NCBI GenBank assembly: GCA_023228245.1
Contig: JALOBN010000030.1
Coordinates: 1-35,187 of the forward strand
Source of the DNA: Candidatus Pacearchaeota archaeon
Lineage (GTDB): Archaea; Nanoarchaeota; Nanoarchaeia; Pacearchaeales; GW2011-AR1
Direction of reading: 5' to 3'
DNA length: 35,187 nucleotides
Shown here: in pieces, positions 28,457-35,187 of the stretch
How the letters are laid out: each line of letters opens with the position of its first letter
Numbering within the stretch: the first letter of the stretch is position 1
The notes under the pieces: model-generated
What the model saw: only the letters and a program-made list of their open reading frames with translations
Told to the model about the DNA's origin: nothing
The model's database searches: none
Position numbers and translations under genes: made by a program

Positions 28457-28830
28457 GAACGAATCATGTGGTAGAGGATAAGGTGTGGGGCAAGGTGACC
28501 CACCTATTTCAATCAGACTATGCTGCTGTGAGCTACCTGGAAGTCCAGGCTGGATTCCAATGCTCTAGGCACATTCACTATTGGCGTGCCAATCAATTCT
28601 CTGTGGTCTCCGGGCGGATAATAGTGGAGGAGTGGGTTGGCGGTCTTCTTCACTCAATAAACCTTAATCCAGGGGAATCCTACACAGTAATCAGTCGTAT
28701 TCCCCATCGATTTCGAGTGAAGGAAAGTGGCGTGGTGATTGAGGTCTACTGGCCAGATCGCCCGGATGGCAAAGTGTTGTTGGATGATATTGTGAGATTC
28801 AATGTGGGAGGGGTTGACGATGGTTCCTGA
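28453..28830 (+). CDS. Cupin-domain protein
   Basis: GTG start 28453 overlaps the previous stop. A following ATG at 28465 reads ATG-TGG-TAG and is not usable, so GTG is required. The 125-residue product is a single cupin barrel: K-V-W-G-K-V-T near the start, then H-I-H-Y-W-R-A-N-Q-F (metal-type histidines, about residues 37-46), V-V-S-G-R-I-I-V, and a second half with P-G-E-S-Y-T-V and P-H-R-F-R-V. Cupins of this shape act as sugar isomerases, e.g. phosphomannose isomerase type II or sugar-nucleotide isomerase-like. Exact reaction unknown; cassette context supports sugar metabolism. Confidence 0.7.
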   Translation: MRTNHVVEDKVWGKVTHLFQSDYAAVSYLEVQAGFQCSRHIHYWRANQFSVVSGRIIVEEWVGGLLHSINLNPGESYTVISRIPHRFRVKESGVVIEVYWPDRPDGKVLLDDIVRFNVGGVDDGS

Positions 28831-29617
28831 CTTCACTGTGGTATGCGGAGTTGATGCCAAGCACCTGAACCAACTGTCCCTCACATGGCCGACGTGGCGG
28901 AGGCACAAGCCAGATTTGCTTTCGCACCGGATGGTGATATTCTACGATCGGGACCAAGTCACTCCCGAAGCAATTCGTGCAGTGGTGGATCATCCACAAT
29001 TAGACTTAACTCCTTGGCCTATGAAAGGTACAGACTATCATAGTCCCAATGAGGACAAGTGGTCTAATACTCAGCGATACAAGATGTTGGCTGGTTTTGT
29101 TCACGTCCCGGCTATGGTGGTTCATACTCCATACTGGCTCAAGCTTGATACAGATGTTGTGGCAACTGGTCAATCTGATTGGATTGATGAACAATGGTTC
29201 ACTCACACCCCTGCCATTGTTAGTCATCGGTGGGGATTCACAAAGCCTGCTGATCAGATGGTACAACTCGACGAATGGGCTGTTGCAAATCTTGATAAGC
29301 TGGAAGGGCTATGGCACACATCGCCATTAGCCATGGAGCCGAAGGAAGGATCCCAACGGTTGGGTCACAAACGAATCATTAGTTGGTGTGGGTTCTTCAA
29401 TTTGGATTTTACTCGACTTTGCTCTAGGTTTGCCGATGATACTTGTGGTCGATATCAGTTGCCAGTTCCTAGTCAAGATGGATTCATGTGGTATTTAGCC
29501 AAGCGTCTGGGTTTGGGAATTGGGAGAGTGAACATGAAGGATCGAGGGTGGCAGCAATGGCACACTTATTTCAACATTCAATTTCATTCAATGGAGGCAT
29601 TGGACTGTGGCAAGTAG
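28820..29617 (+). CDS. Glycosyltransferase-like protein with D-T-D motif
   Basis: ATG 28820 follows GGAGGGG (28806-28812) with a seven-base gap; an in-frame ATG at 28802 is upstream of this ribosome binding site. The 265-residue product ends its first half with Y-W-L-K-L-D-T-D-V-V-A (D110-T111-D112), a GT-A D-x-D motif for metal and NDP-sugar binding. Strand/helix order before it fits a Rossmann-like nucleotide-sugar domain. The C-terminal half has many Trp and His. Acceptor unknown. It overlaps the cupin by 11 bases. No signal peptide or membrane segment, so cytoplasmic. Confidence 0.7.
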   Translation: MVPDFTVVCGVDAKHLNQLSLTWPTWRRHKPDLLSHRMVIFYDRDQVTPEAIRAVVDHPQLDLTPWPMKGTDYHSPNEDKWSNTQRYKMLAGFVHVPAMVVHTPYWLKLDTDVVATGQSDWIDEQWFTHTPAIVSHRWGFTKPADQMVQLDEWAVANLDKLEGLWHTSPLAMEPKEGSQRLGHKRIISWCGFFNLDFTRLCSRFADDTCGRYQLPVPSQDGFMWYLAKRLGLGIGRVNMKDRGWQQWHTYFNIQFHSMEALDCGK

Positions 29618-30263
29618 ACTACTACGGCGTAGCGGAGTAGCTGTCGGATTGATTGCAGATGTGCTTAACTGGCGTGCAGATGTGATTTATCAAGTTGGGA
29701 TTGGTAATGAATTCCAGGAAGTAGATGTGCTGAAATCAGAATGGCCAGGAGTTCTGTTTATTGGCTGTGAGCCATGCCCATCTCTTATTGCTGGATTGAG
29801 GAAATCGTATCCTGGTGATCTTTATGCTGTGGCAATTTCTAATGTCATTGGCACTCGTTCATTCTATACCAGAAGGCGACATGCTAATGGCTCGTCATTG
29901 TACGCTCAAGATAATTCCGATGAATGTGTAGTCCCTGTCGAAACATTGGATCACTTGTTTGGAAAGCCCAAGGGGGATCATGTACTACTGTGGTTGGATT
30001 GCGAGGGAAGTGAGCTTGATGCTTTAGATGGGGCCGTCCAATTTATGGCCGGTGTTGAAGTGGTGAATGTAGAAATGACTGCTAATCCAGTCAACCCTGA
30101 TTGGTGCAGCCCTTTGGAGGTTCATAACTCTTTGACTTTCTCTGGTTTTGTCCGCCAGTGGATTCACACGCAACGCATTACCAGTGGCCAATACGATGCT
30201 ATATATGTTCGACCTCATTTGTTCAAACCTGAGTATTGTTGTGATCCTGTTCCAAGGAGTTAA
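29607..30263 (+). CDS. FkbM-family methyltransferase
   Basis: GTG start 29607 behind GGAGG (29593-29597); it overlaps the glycosyltransferase end by 11 bases. The 218-residue protein has a SAM-binding Rossmann fold with V-G-I-G (residues 30-33), F-I-G-C-E-P in the second strand, A-V-A-I-S-N, and the FkbM signature L-W-L-D-C-E-G-S-E-L-D-A-L-D-G (about 128-142). FkbM proteins O-methylate sugars or other hydroxyls. In the cassette, methylation of a glycan is the natural role, though the substrate is not shown. Confidence 0.75.
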   Translation: MASRLLRRSGVAVGLIADVLNWRADVIYQVGIGNEFQEVDVLKSEWPGVLFIGCEPCPSLIAGLRKSYPGDLYAVAISNVIGTRSFYTRRRHANGSSLYAQDNSDECVVPVETLDHLFGKPKGDHVLLWLDCEGSELDALDGAVQFMAGVEVVNVEMTANPVNPDWCSPLEVHNSLTFSGFVRQWIHTQRITSGQYDAIYVRPHLFKPEYCCDPVPRS

Positions 30264-30266
30264 CCA

Positions 30267-31160
30267 ATGAATCGCGTGTGCTATCTGATGTCTGGTCCTG
30301 CACACCTGCCCTATCTGTTGGTGAGTCTTCATACCTTGCGAAAACACTGGGATGGGGAAGTGGTTGTATTTGCTTATCCAGAGTCATTCAACATTGTTAA
30401 GCTGATTGCCCAGGATGAGAAGCTAAACATTGAGGTTCAGAAATGGGAGCCAACGTACAAGGAGAAGAACAGCCAATTCATCAACAAGATACTGATGGTC
30501 CAGTCGTTCGCCCAGCAAGAGGAGAGTGGGGTTGTTTTGTATCTCGATGCTGACACCACAATTCACGGATGTTTAGACCGACTGTTCGATGGAGCATTGC
30601 TGCATGGGTTTGCCGCAACTCAATTCTCTGGTTGGAATACCCTCGGAGGCACCATGCAGAAACGACTGCAATCACTTGCTGACTTCCCAGAGATTGACAA
30701 GAGGTATTTGGCTCAAGTGATGGACAACGAATATCCCAGTGTGAATGGTGGTGTGTGGTGCGCCAAACCTGAATCCCAAGTCCTACAAACGTGGTTCGAT
30801 TGGTCGTGGGCTGCTAGGTCCACATTCATTTGTGATGAGAAGGTACTGCACTTGATGGTGCCCAAATACTCTCCAGAGGAATTGATTGTGTTGCCAGGTC
30901 GATTCAACTGCTCACCAAAGTACCAGCCCATAGACCTGGCCAACGAGGATGTGGTGATCTATCACTACCACGGCGACTGCTGTGTGCGTCCCAACAAGTC
31001 TTCTCGTGGGTTTGAGGTGTGGTGGGGGTTGTACCAGCATTGCCTACAGAATGGTGTAGGTCATATCAACCGTTGGATGGGGCGAATCAAAGATAACCGA
31101 TGGATCAACGAAATGATACGTGATGGTGTGGTCAAATGCCACAAGGGAATACCAATCTAA
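30267..31160 (+). CDS. Glycosyltransferase-like protein with D-A-D motif (GT8-like)
   Basis: A 297-residue protein with ATG 30267, four bases after the previous stop. Its N-terminal half has strands G-E-V-V-V-F-A and V-V-L-Y-L-D-A-D-T-T-I-H (D94-A95-D96), the GT-A metal motif, as in GT8-type enzymes such as galactosyl- or glucosyltransferases. Then V-N-G-G-V-W-C (about 155-161) and a later H-Y-H-G segment match the family order. The C-terminal part has R-R/K clusters and a basic helix end. Cytoplasmic; donor and acceptor unknown. Confidence 0.75.
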   Translation: MNRVCYLMSGPAHLPYLLVSLHTLRKHWDGEVVVFAYPESFNIVKLIAQDEKLNIEVQKWEPTYKEKNSQFINKILMVQSFAQQEESGVVLYLDADTTIHGCLDRLFDGALLHGFAATQFSGWNTLGGTMQKRLQSLADFPEIDKRYLAQVMDNEYPSVNGGVWCAKPESQVLQTWFDWSWAARSTFICDEKVLHLMVPKYSPEELIVLPGRFNCSPKYQPIDLANEDVVIYHYHGDCCVRPNKSSRGFEVWWGLYQHCLQNGVGHINRWMGRIKDNRWINEMIRDGVVKCHKGIPI

Positions 31161-31177
31161 CATCAAAGGAAATCACA

Positions 31178-31774
31178 ATGAAATTACACGAGTTCAATTC
31201 CTATGACGAATACAAAGCAAAACAGATTCACGGATCACGACGCCGACCCAACAGAAGACCCAGTGCCAACAGCATTGAGTTTGGTCGTATCGTTTCCTAT
31301 TTGAAGGGTCGGGGAATCCCAACGAAGCGGGGTATTTGTCATGGAGCCAGGTGTGGTACAGAGATCAAGTTGTTCAAGGAAATGATCCCAGAGCTAGAAG
31401 AAATTATTGGGACTGACTTGAGCCCTCGTGTTCCCACTGTTATTGAATGGGACTTCCAGGACACCAAGCCCGAGTGGAAAGGGGTCTTTGATTTTGTCTA
31501 CAGTAATTCGTTTGATCACTCAAGCAAGCCATTGGAATGTCTTCAAACATGGATGAGCCAGTTGAAACCAACTGGACTGCTATTCTTGTGTTGGACATTT
31601 TATAGCACCTTGGATGACCGACCAGTGCTGCCCTACCCTGGCGGGGATTGTTTTGGTGCTGCTCTTCATGAGTACATCCAATTGTGCAAGAATGTAGGAA
31701 CTGTCCTGGAATTGTTCTGGGTCCAGATTGGCCATGGCCAAGTGGTGATTGTGGTAGAGCCAAAAAGAAAGTAG
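31178..31774 (+). CDS. Class I SAM-dependent methyltransferase
   Basis: Start taken at ATG 31178 with AAAGGA (31165-31170) seven bases upstream; an in-frame ATG at 31136 lies inside the previous gene. The 198-residue product has a basic N-terminus, then a degenerate motif I (G-I-C-H-G-A-R-C-G), an acidic strand end I-G-T-D, V-F-D-F-V-Y-S-N-S motif II, and L-K-P-T-G-L-L-F-L-C-W motif III, the standard class I methyltransferase order. The motif I is loose. Substrate unknown, in the cassette probably a sugar. Confidence 0.65.
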   Translation: MKLHEFNSYDEYKAKQIHGSRRRPNRRPSANSIEFGRIVSYLKGRGIPTKRGICHGARCGTEIKLFKEMIPELEEIIGTDLSPRVPTVIEWDFQDTKPEWKGVFDFVYSNSFDHSSKPLECLQTWMSQLKPTGLLFLCWTFYSTLDDRPVLPYPGGDCFGAALHEYIQLCKNVGTVLELFWVQIGHGQVVIVVEPKRK

Positions 31775-31778
31775 CAAG

Positions 31779-32585
31779 ATGTCAGCAATCATCCGAGTGC
31801 TGTGGGGAATGGACTTGGCCCAAAACCAATGGGCCAAGGTATGGAATGGTGATGTGCTGCCCCAAATGAGGAAAATCCAAATTCCTCAATTCGTGTATGT
31901 CTATGGCAAATCCAACGCAGACAGGCTGAATCAATTTCATGGGACCAACTTCACGGTAGTGTGTGTGGACAAGGAGGAGTATCCAGATGGGCTGGTTGAT
32001 TGTGTACGGGGTCGATATCTTGTAGTGCCCTGGCATTATAAATTGCAACTGATTCGACAAGCTATTGCAGATCATGGTGAGGTTATCTATTGTGATTGGG
32101 ATGTTGACTGCGTCGTGTCAGATTCACAGAAGGCTTTCGATGCCTTGCAAGGACGAGAATTGTACTTGTCTGCATATTTCTACAAGAAAGTCCGACATCC
32201 CTATCGACTTCTTGCAAGTGATAAAAGAATAGGAATTTCTGGAAATTGGATGCACTTTCGTGATGTGGATTTTCTCGATGCTGTGATGAGGGAAATGAGT
32301 CATTCTAAGCGAGGTCTTAGCAGATGGCACGACGAGATTGCGATGGGTGTTGTGTTAGATCGAGAGTATAAGGGATGGATGGGATGTGAAGAGTGGTTGA
32401 GGAAATATGAGTCCCCCATCATGTGCCAACAATCATGTCGATGCCCCTGGAGACCCATAAGCGATGATGGCTTTGTGGTGACAAAGGATACCCCAACACC
32501 ATTTGTGTGGCATCGAATGTTTGCTCAATGGTCTCACAGAGACTGCAAGTCTCTAGCAATTCCAATCAAAAAGAGCCAAAAATGA
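31779..32585 (+). CDS. Glycosyltransferase-like protein with D-W-D-V-D motif
   Basis: A 268-residue protein with ATG 31779. Residues Y-C-D-W-D-V-D-C-V (104-112) contain D106-W-D108-V-D110, a GT-A metal motif after a strand. The N-terminal I-R-V-L-W-G-M-D and later G-I-S-G-N-W-M-H-F match a GT order, and residues 180-230 are rich in Cys and Trp. Similar small phage proteins act with capsular or galactosyl transfer, but the substrate here is unknown. It overlaps the next gene by 4 bases (ATGA). Confidence 0.65.
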   Translation: MSAIIRVLWGMDLAQNQWAKVWNGDVLPQMRKIQIPQFVYVYGKSNADRLNQFHGTNFTVVCVDKEEYPDGLVDCVRGRYLVVPWHYKLQLIRQAIADHGEVIYCDWDVDCVVSDSQKAFDALQGRELYLSAYFYKKVRHPYRLLASDKRIGISGNWMHFRDVDFLDAVMREMSHSKRGLSRWHDEIAMGVVLDREYKGWMGCEEWLRKYESPIMCQQSCRCPWRPISDDGFVVTKDTPTPFVWHRMFAQWSHRDCKSLAIPIKKSQK

Positions 32586-33130
32586 AACGACACACCAGAA
32601 ATCTGATTCGTGTGATCAAGCAGAACATTGGTAATCCAAGTGATGTTATTCGCGGGGTAGAGGTTGGTGTATGGGAAGGAGACAACTCAGCTCAGTTGCT
32701 CAAGCATTTGCCTACCATTCAACTATCATGTGTGGATCCTTGGCACCTTGGAGGTGAGCATGATAGTATGCCCAAGTCTGCGAGGGAACTACGGGAGGGA
32801 ATGAAGAAGTTTCTGGAGGTTACTAGTTTTGCTAAGGATCGTTGCATTACTTTTCCCATGACAAGTGTTAAGGCTGCTGGGCAGTTTCAAGATGCCAGCA
32901 TAGACTTTGTGTTTCTTGATGCCAATCATTCTTATTCAAGTGTGTTTCAAGATGTTAGGTTATGGCATCCCAAGATTCGACCAGGGGGATTGTTGTGTGG
33001 TCACGACTATAATGGTCAAGGTGATCGTCGTGGTGGGTTTGGGGTAAAGCCTGCTGTAGATGAGTTTGTAACCATGCTGAAAAAAGAGCTTCACGTTGAA
33101 GGTGGATTGGTTTGGTGGTTCAAAGTTTGA
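32582..33130 (+). CDS. Class I methyltransferase (Methyltransf_24-like)
   Basis: Start at ATG 32582 overlaps the previous stop (ATGA). The 182-residue product has motif I G-V-E-V-G-V-W-E-G-D-N-S, V-D-P-W in the next strand, D-F-V-F-L-D-A-N-H-S-Y-S-S-V (motif II) and the characteristic L-R-P/K-I-R-P-G-G-L-L-C-G-H-D-Y, then V-K-P-A-V-D-E-F, all marks of the Methyltransf_24 group, often glycan- or cephalosporin-hydroxylase-type neighbours. Substrate unknown. It sits within the sugar cassette. Confidence 0.75.
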   Translation: MKRHTRNLIRVIKQNIGNPSDVIRGVEVGVWEGDNSAQLLKHLPTIQLSCVDPWHLGGEHDSMPKSARELREGMKKFLEVTSFAKDRCITFPMTSVKAAGQFQDASIDFVFLDANHSYSSVFQDVRLWHPKIRPGGLLCGHDYNGQGDRRGGFGVKPAVDEFVTMLKKELHVEGGLVWWFKV

Positions 33131-33157
33131 GGACAGAAAACAGAAAGAGAACGAATC

Positions 33158-33724
33158 ATGATAGCATATAGTTTGTTTGAGTTTGCAACAGCTCCAGGAA
33201 CGGGGGCCTTGTGGATGATTAGATCGTTGTCCCGTGCTGGGTTTGGTTTTGTTCAACCTCACTTGGCTTGCATTCCCTTTCCAAAGAGTAAATCAGATTG
33301 TCTTCGTGTATCAATGGTGAGACATCCCTGTGATTGGTTGGGTCACTATTTTAATTCAATCAATTCAACAACTCCTGTCAGAACAGTTGGGAATATAAGG
33401 GTTCTTCCCATAGCAGACAATCCTCTGATGTTATTGCCTACGGATAGCTTCTTTCATTTCATTGAAAGTTATCTCGAACAGTGCCCTGGGATTGTAGGAG
33501 CTATGTTTGAGTGCTACGATGCTGATTCATATATTAGAGCGGAGGATTTGCCAGAAGCATTCTATCAGTTGATGGATTCGTTGGGTATTTCTCGTTCATT
33601 GTATGAATGTCGAATTAGCATACCAGATCTTTATTCTGGGTTGCCAGAATGGGAACCGGAACTGCGGCGTAAAGTTTGTAGGGCAGAATTGAAGATGCTT
33701 GAGGATTTTGACTATCACTGCTGA
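33158..33724 (+). CDS. Sulfotransferase-like protein
   Basis: A 188-residue protein with ATG 33158 behind AGAGAACGA (33146-33154). An N-terminal A-P-G-T-G-A-L-W-M-I (12-21) corresponds to the 5'-phosphosulfate loop of PAPS-dependent sulfotransferases (usually S/G-T-x-W/L), and S-M-V-R-H-P-C-D-W (52-60) corresponds to the 3'-phosphate-binding V-R-x-P-x-x-R/W strand. The first loop lacks the usual Lys, so activity is uncertain. It is shorter than most sulfotransferases. Sulfation of a glycan would be an added surface modification. Confidence 0.55.
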   Translation: MIAYSLFEFATAPGTGALWMIRSLSRAGFGFVQPHLACIPFPKSKSDCLRVSMVRHPCDWLGHYFNSINSTTPVRTVGNIRVLPIADNPLMLLPTDSFFHFIESYLEQCPGIVGAMFECYDADSYIRAEDLPEAFYQLMDSLGISRSLYECRISIPDLYSGLPEWEPELRRKVCRAELKMLEDFDYHC

Positions 33725-33732
33725 GGTTTAGT

Positions 33733-34443
33733 ATGAGAACAATAGAAGTGGTTTCACATTGCTATGCCAGGGACTTGCCTCACTACGCCCAGTTCCTGGC
33801 TTATCAATTGAGTGGATACATAATCAATCCACCAGAACAATGTCGGGTGCTCCCTACTATTTGTTACACAGTTGGCGATCCAGACACGGTGAAGGTACTT
33901 GATTGGTTCCAGCACAGTTGTGGGTTGGACATCCATCGGGTTGAATTGCCTCCAAACCGATTATGGCGAAGGGCAATAGGACGAAACATTGCTGCTGCTC
34001 AAAGTACGGCTCATCGAGTGTGGTTTTGTGATGTGGACATGGTGATTCATGGCGAGTGCTTGGACCAGTTGGCGGCTATGGCTTGGCCTGCTGGGGCAAC
34101 CATGATCTATCCCAAGCAAGTTATGATTCACAAAGACCATGCCACTGGAGATCAAGCTGCTCAAGGACCGCTGACAGAATTAAAAAGTATTCAAGTGAAT
34201 GATTTTACTTTCAAGAATTACCATAGGGCAATTGGTGGGGTTCAGATTGTGGATGGATGGTTTGCCAGGGAGCATGGATACATTCCCAGCTCAAGGAAAT
34301 ACCAAAATCCAGCAACCAGGCCCTTCCCAGATTTCAGGGACGACATTGCCTATCGAGGGTTCTGCCAATCACTAGGCACCATCACACCAGTTGACCTGCC
34401 TGGCATTTACCGTCTGCGTCACAGCACCACAACTTATCAATGA
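33733..34443 (+). CDS. Glycosyltransferase-like protein with D-V-D motif (GT2-like)
   Basis: A 236-residue protein with ATG 33733. R-A-I-G-R-N-I-A-A-A-Q (80-90), V-W-F-C-D-V-D-M-V (97-105; D100 and D102), and F-x-x-W-F-A-R-E-H-G-Y near the C-terminus match the GT2/galactosyltransferase order, with G-R-N and a D-x-D. It overlaps the start of the next frame by 4 bases if ATG 34440 is used. The last glycosyltransferase of the cassette. Substrate unknown; cytoplasmic. Confidence 0.75.
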   Translation: MRTIEVVSHCYARDLPHYAQFLAYQLSGYIINPPEQCRVLPTICYTVGDPDTVKVLDWFQHSCGLDIHRVELPPNRLWRRAIGRNIAAAQSTAHRVWFCDVDMVIHGECLDQLAAMAWPAGATMIYPKQVMIHKDHATGDQAAQGPLTELKSIQVNDFTFKNYHRAIGGVQIVDGWFAREHGYIPSSRKYQNPATRPFPDFRDDIAYRGFCQSLGTITPVDLPGIYRLRHSTTTYQ

Positions 34444-34454
34444 GGTTTGGAATC

Positions 34455-34763
34455 ATGCTTGGCTGGATGAAGAAGAAACTGAGGCAATGGCTTGGAATAG
34501 CCGAATCACCCAAAACAGATTCTGACATCATCTACTGTTGGGATGTTAAACCAGACAAGACTAGGATCAGTCAGCCCTATCGAATAAGTGGCTTGGCTGG
34601 TGGAATTGGATTGATGGCTGTTAGCATGGACGGCACCACTCATCGTTGCATCTACTGCCAGGACGCTGTGGAGCCTGAGGTCTATTGGTCCCACATCAGA
34701 AAGCTGCGACCGGAACTAAACTTTGAGTGGGAGGATTTACCTCCACCACAGAAACCCGTATAA
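34455..34763 (+). CDS. Hypothetical protein, 102 aa
   Basis: Start taken at ATG 34455, nine bases after GAGG (34442-34445); ATG 34440, coupled to the previous stop, would add five residues. The 102-residue protein begins with a basic amphipathic helix (L-G-W-M-K-K-K-L-R-Q-W-L), possibly membrane-associating, then beta-like segments with C-I-Y-C-Q-D (two Cys in CxxC) that could hold a metal. No family is recognised. It ends the modification cassette, and the promoter of the next gene lies within its end. Confidence 0.5.
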   Translation: MLGWMKKKLRQWLGIAESPKTDSDIIYCWDVKPDKTRISQPYRISGLAGGIGLMAVSMDGTTHRCIYCQDAVEPEVYWSHIRKLRPELNFEWEDLPPPQKPV

Positions 34764-34764
34764 T
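34736..34764 (+). promoter_or_regulatory. Sigma70-type promoter for the XRE gene
   Basis: TTTACC (34736-34741), a 17-bp spacer and a perfect TATAAT (34759-34764). It lies in the last codons of the preceding gene and about 20 bases before the XRE start, so that gene can be made apart from the late operon. Confidence 0.7.
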
Positions 34765-34784
34765 AGGGTGTGGAGGAAATTGAA

Positions 34785-35009
34785 ATGGCGACTCTTGCTG
34801 AAAATCTGAAGTCTCTAAGGGAAAAGAATAGGTGGTCCCAGCAGCACCTCGCCAATCTTGTCAATATATCGCAGTCACGCATCAGTGAAATCGAGAATGG
34901 TCGTGTGGTTTCTCCACGCATTTCAAGGCTTCAGAATCTAGCCACAGCACTGGGGGTTTCCCAGGGGGAACTGTGTGGGGAATCCTTGCCCAATTTGACA
35001 CCCCCGTAA
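34785..35009 (+). CDS. XRE-type helix-turn-helix regulator
   Basis: ATG 34785 follows GGAGGA (34772-34777) with a seven-base spacer; an in-frame GTG at 34770 is less likely. The 74-residue product is essentially one HTH_XRE domain: N-L-K-S-L-R-E-K-N-R-W-S-Q-Q-H-L-A (helix 1-2), then N-I-S-Q-S-R-I-S-E-I-E-N-G-R (recognition helix), P-R-I-S-R-L-Q-N-L-A-T-A-L-G-V (helices 4-5). Cro/C1-like regulators control phage lysogeny or late genes, and restriction-modification C proteins look the same. It has its own promoter. Its DNA target is not seen. Confidence 0.85.
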   Translation: MATLAENLKSLREKNRWSQQHLANLVNISQSRISEIENGRVVSPRISRLQNLATALGVSQGELCGESLPNLTPP

Positions 35010-35187
35010 ACCCACCTACGGCCGCCTAGGGCGTGGACATAGCGGTCAGGTATAATGTACCATCCCAGCCCACTTGAGGGCACAGGCGGCGACCATAGGC
35101 GGCTGGTTTGGCCCTCTGCCCTACTCTCAGTCTACCAAATGGGGATTCCAGGGCTAAAATCCCCCCTTCCAAGGTATTTTGCAAGAA
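35010..35187 (+). other. Non-coding end region with a promoter-like box and inverted repeat
   Basis: 178 bases without a supported gene. It has TATAAT at 35051-35056 but no good -35 at 16-18 bp, so it is at best a weak or regulated promoter. GGCGACCATAGGCG (35088-35101) differs at one base from part of element A (2599-2612). GGGGATT (35141-35147) and AATCCCC (35158-35164) form an inverted repeat with a 10-base loop, not followed by a T-run; an operator is possible. The next gene would lie beyond the right edge. Confidence 0.4.

Noticed and set aside
35051..35056. Full promoter at TATAAT 35051
   Set aside because: No acceptable -35 hexamer at 16-18 bp; the nearest TGGACA is only 11 bp away. 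Kept as a candidate box only.

Overview
This 35.2-kb window reads as the structural half of a tailed phage or prophage with an HK97-type head and a long tail (siphovirus architecture). Every supported gene lies on the + strand. Genes are tightly packed, with many ATGA or GTGA stop/start overlaps, and there are only four gaps above about 100 bp (two homologous intergenic elements, one promoter/attenuator-like leader, one capsid terminator). I see no tRNA, rRNA, CRISPR array, insertion sequence, integrase or terminase. The first gene is cut by the left edge. The host cannot be fixed from the sequence. The moderate base composition, Ser-rich tails and a Cys-rich tail protein would fit an aquatic, possibly planctomycete-like host, but that is a weak guess.

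Layout: (1) 1-3.7 kb: a truncated gene, a gp6-like head-tail connector, a nucleotide-sugar epimerase inserted among head genes, a head-closure-like protein and small unknowns. (2) 3.7-9.9 kb: portal, a MuF-type minor head protein apparently split in two by a topoisomerase IB module, several tiny ORFs, and an ADP-ribosyltransferase (ART) gene broken by one extra base. The portal, the topoisomerase fusion, the MuF C-half and the ART all carry versions of an N-x-x-H-D-x-x-G-R-F-like tag. The portal and ART copies lie in a 105-bp perfectly identical repeat. (3) 9.9-14.9 kb: promoter/terminator leader, Ser-rich protein 1, multidomain prohead protease, major capsid protein, strong terminator. (4) 14.9-27.6 kb: neck and tail genes, Ser-rich protein 2, tail tube, tail assembly chaperones with a lambda-like GGGAAAT -1 frameshift site, a tape measure carrying 18 tandem 12-bp repeats (glycine-zipper-like GTAA), tail-tip proteins and a Cys-rich tail protein with two cadherin-like domains. 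(5) 27.6-34.8 kb: a compact sugar/modification cassette (MptE/DUF115-like protein, cupin, four DxD glycosyltransferase-like proteins, three methyltransferases, a sulfotransferase-like protein). (6) 34.7-35.2 kb: a promoter and an XRE-type repressor-like gene.

Two ideas tie the window together, both inferred. First, the head cluster may package enzymes (topoisomerase IB and an ART) inside the capsid using a shared tag. Second, the modification cassette plus the epimerase may decorate virion surfaces, with the two Ser-rich tails as natural O-glycan acceptors.
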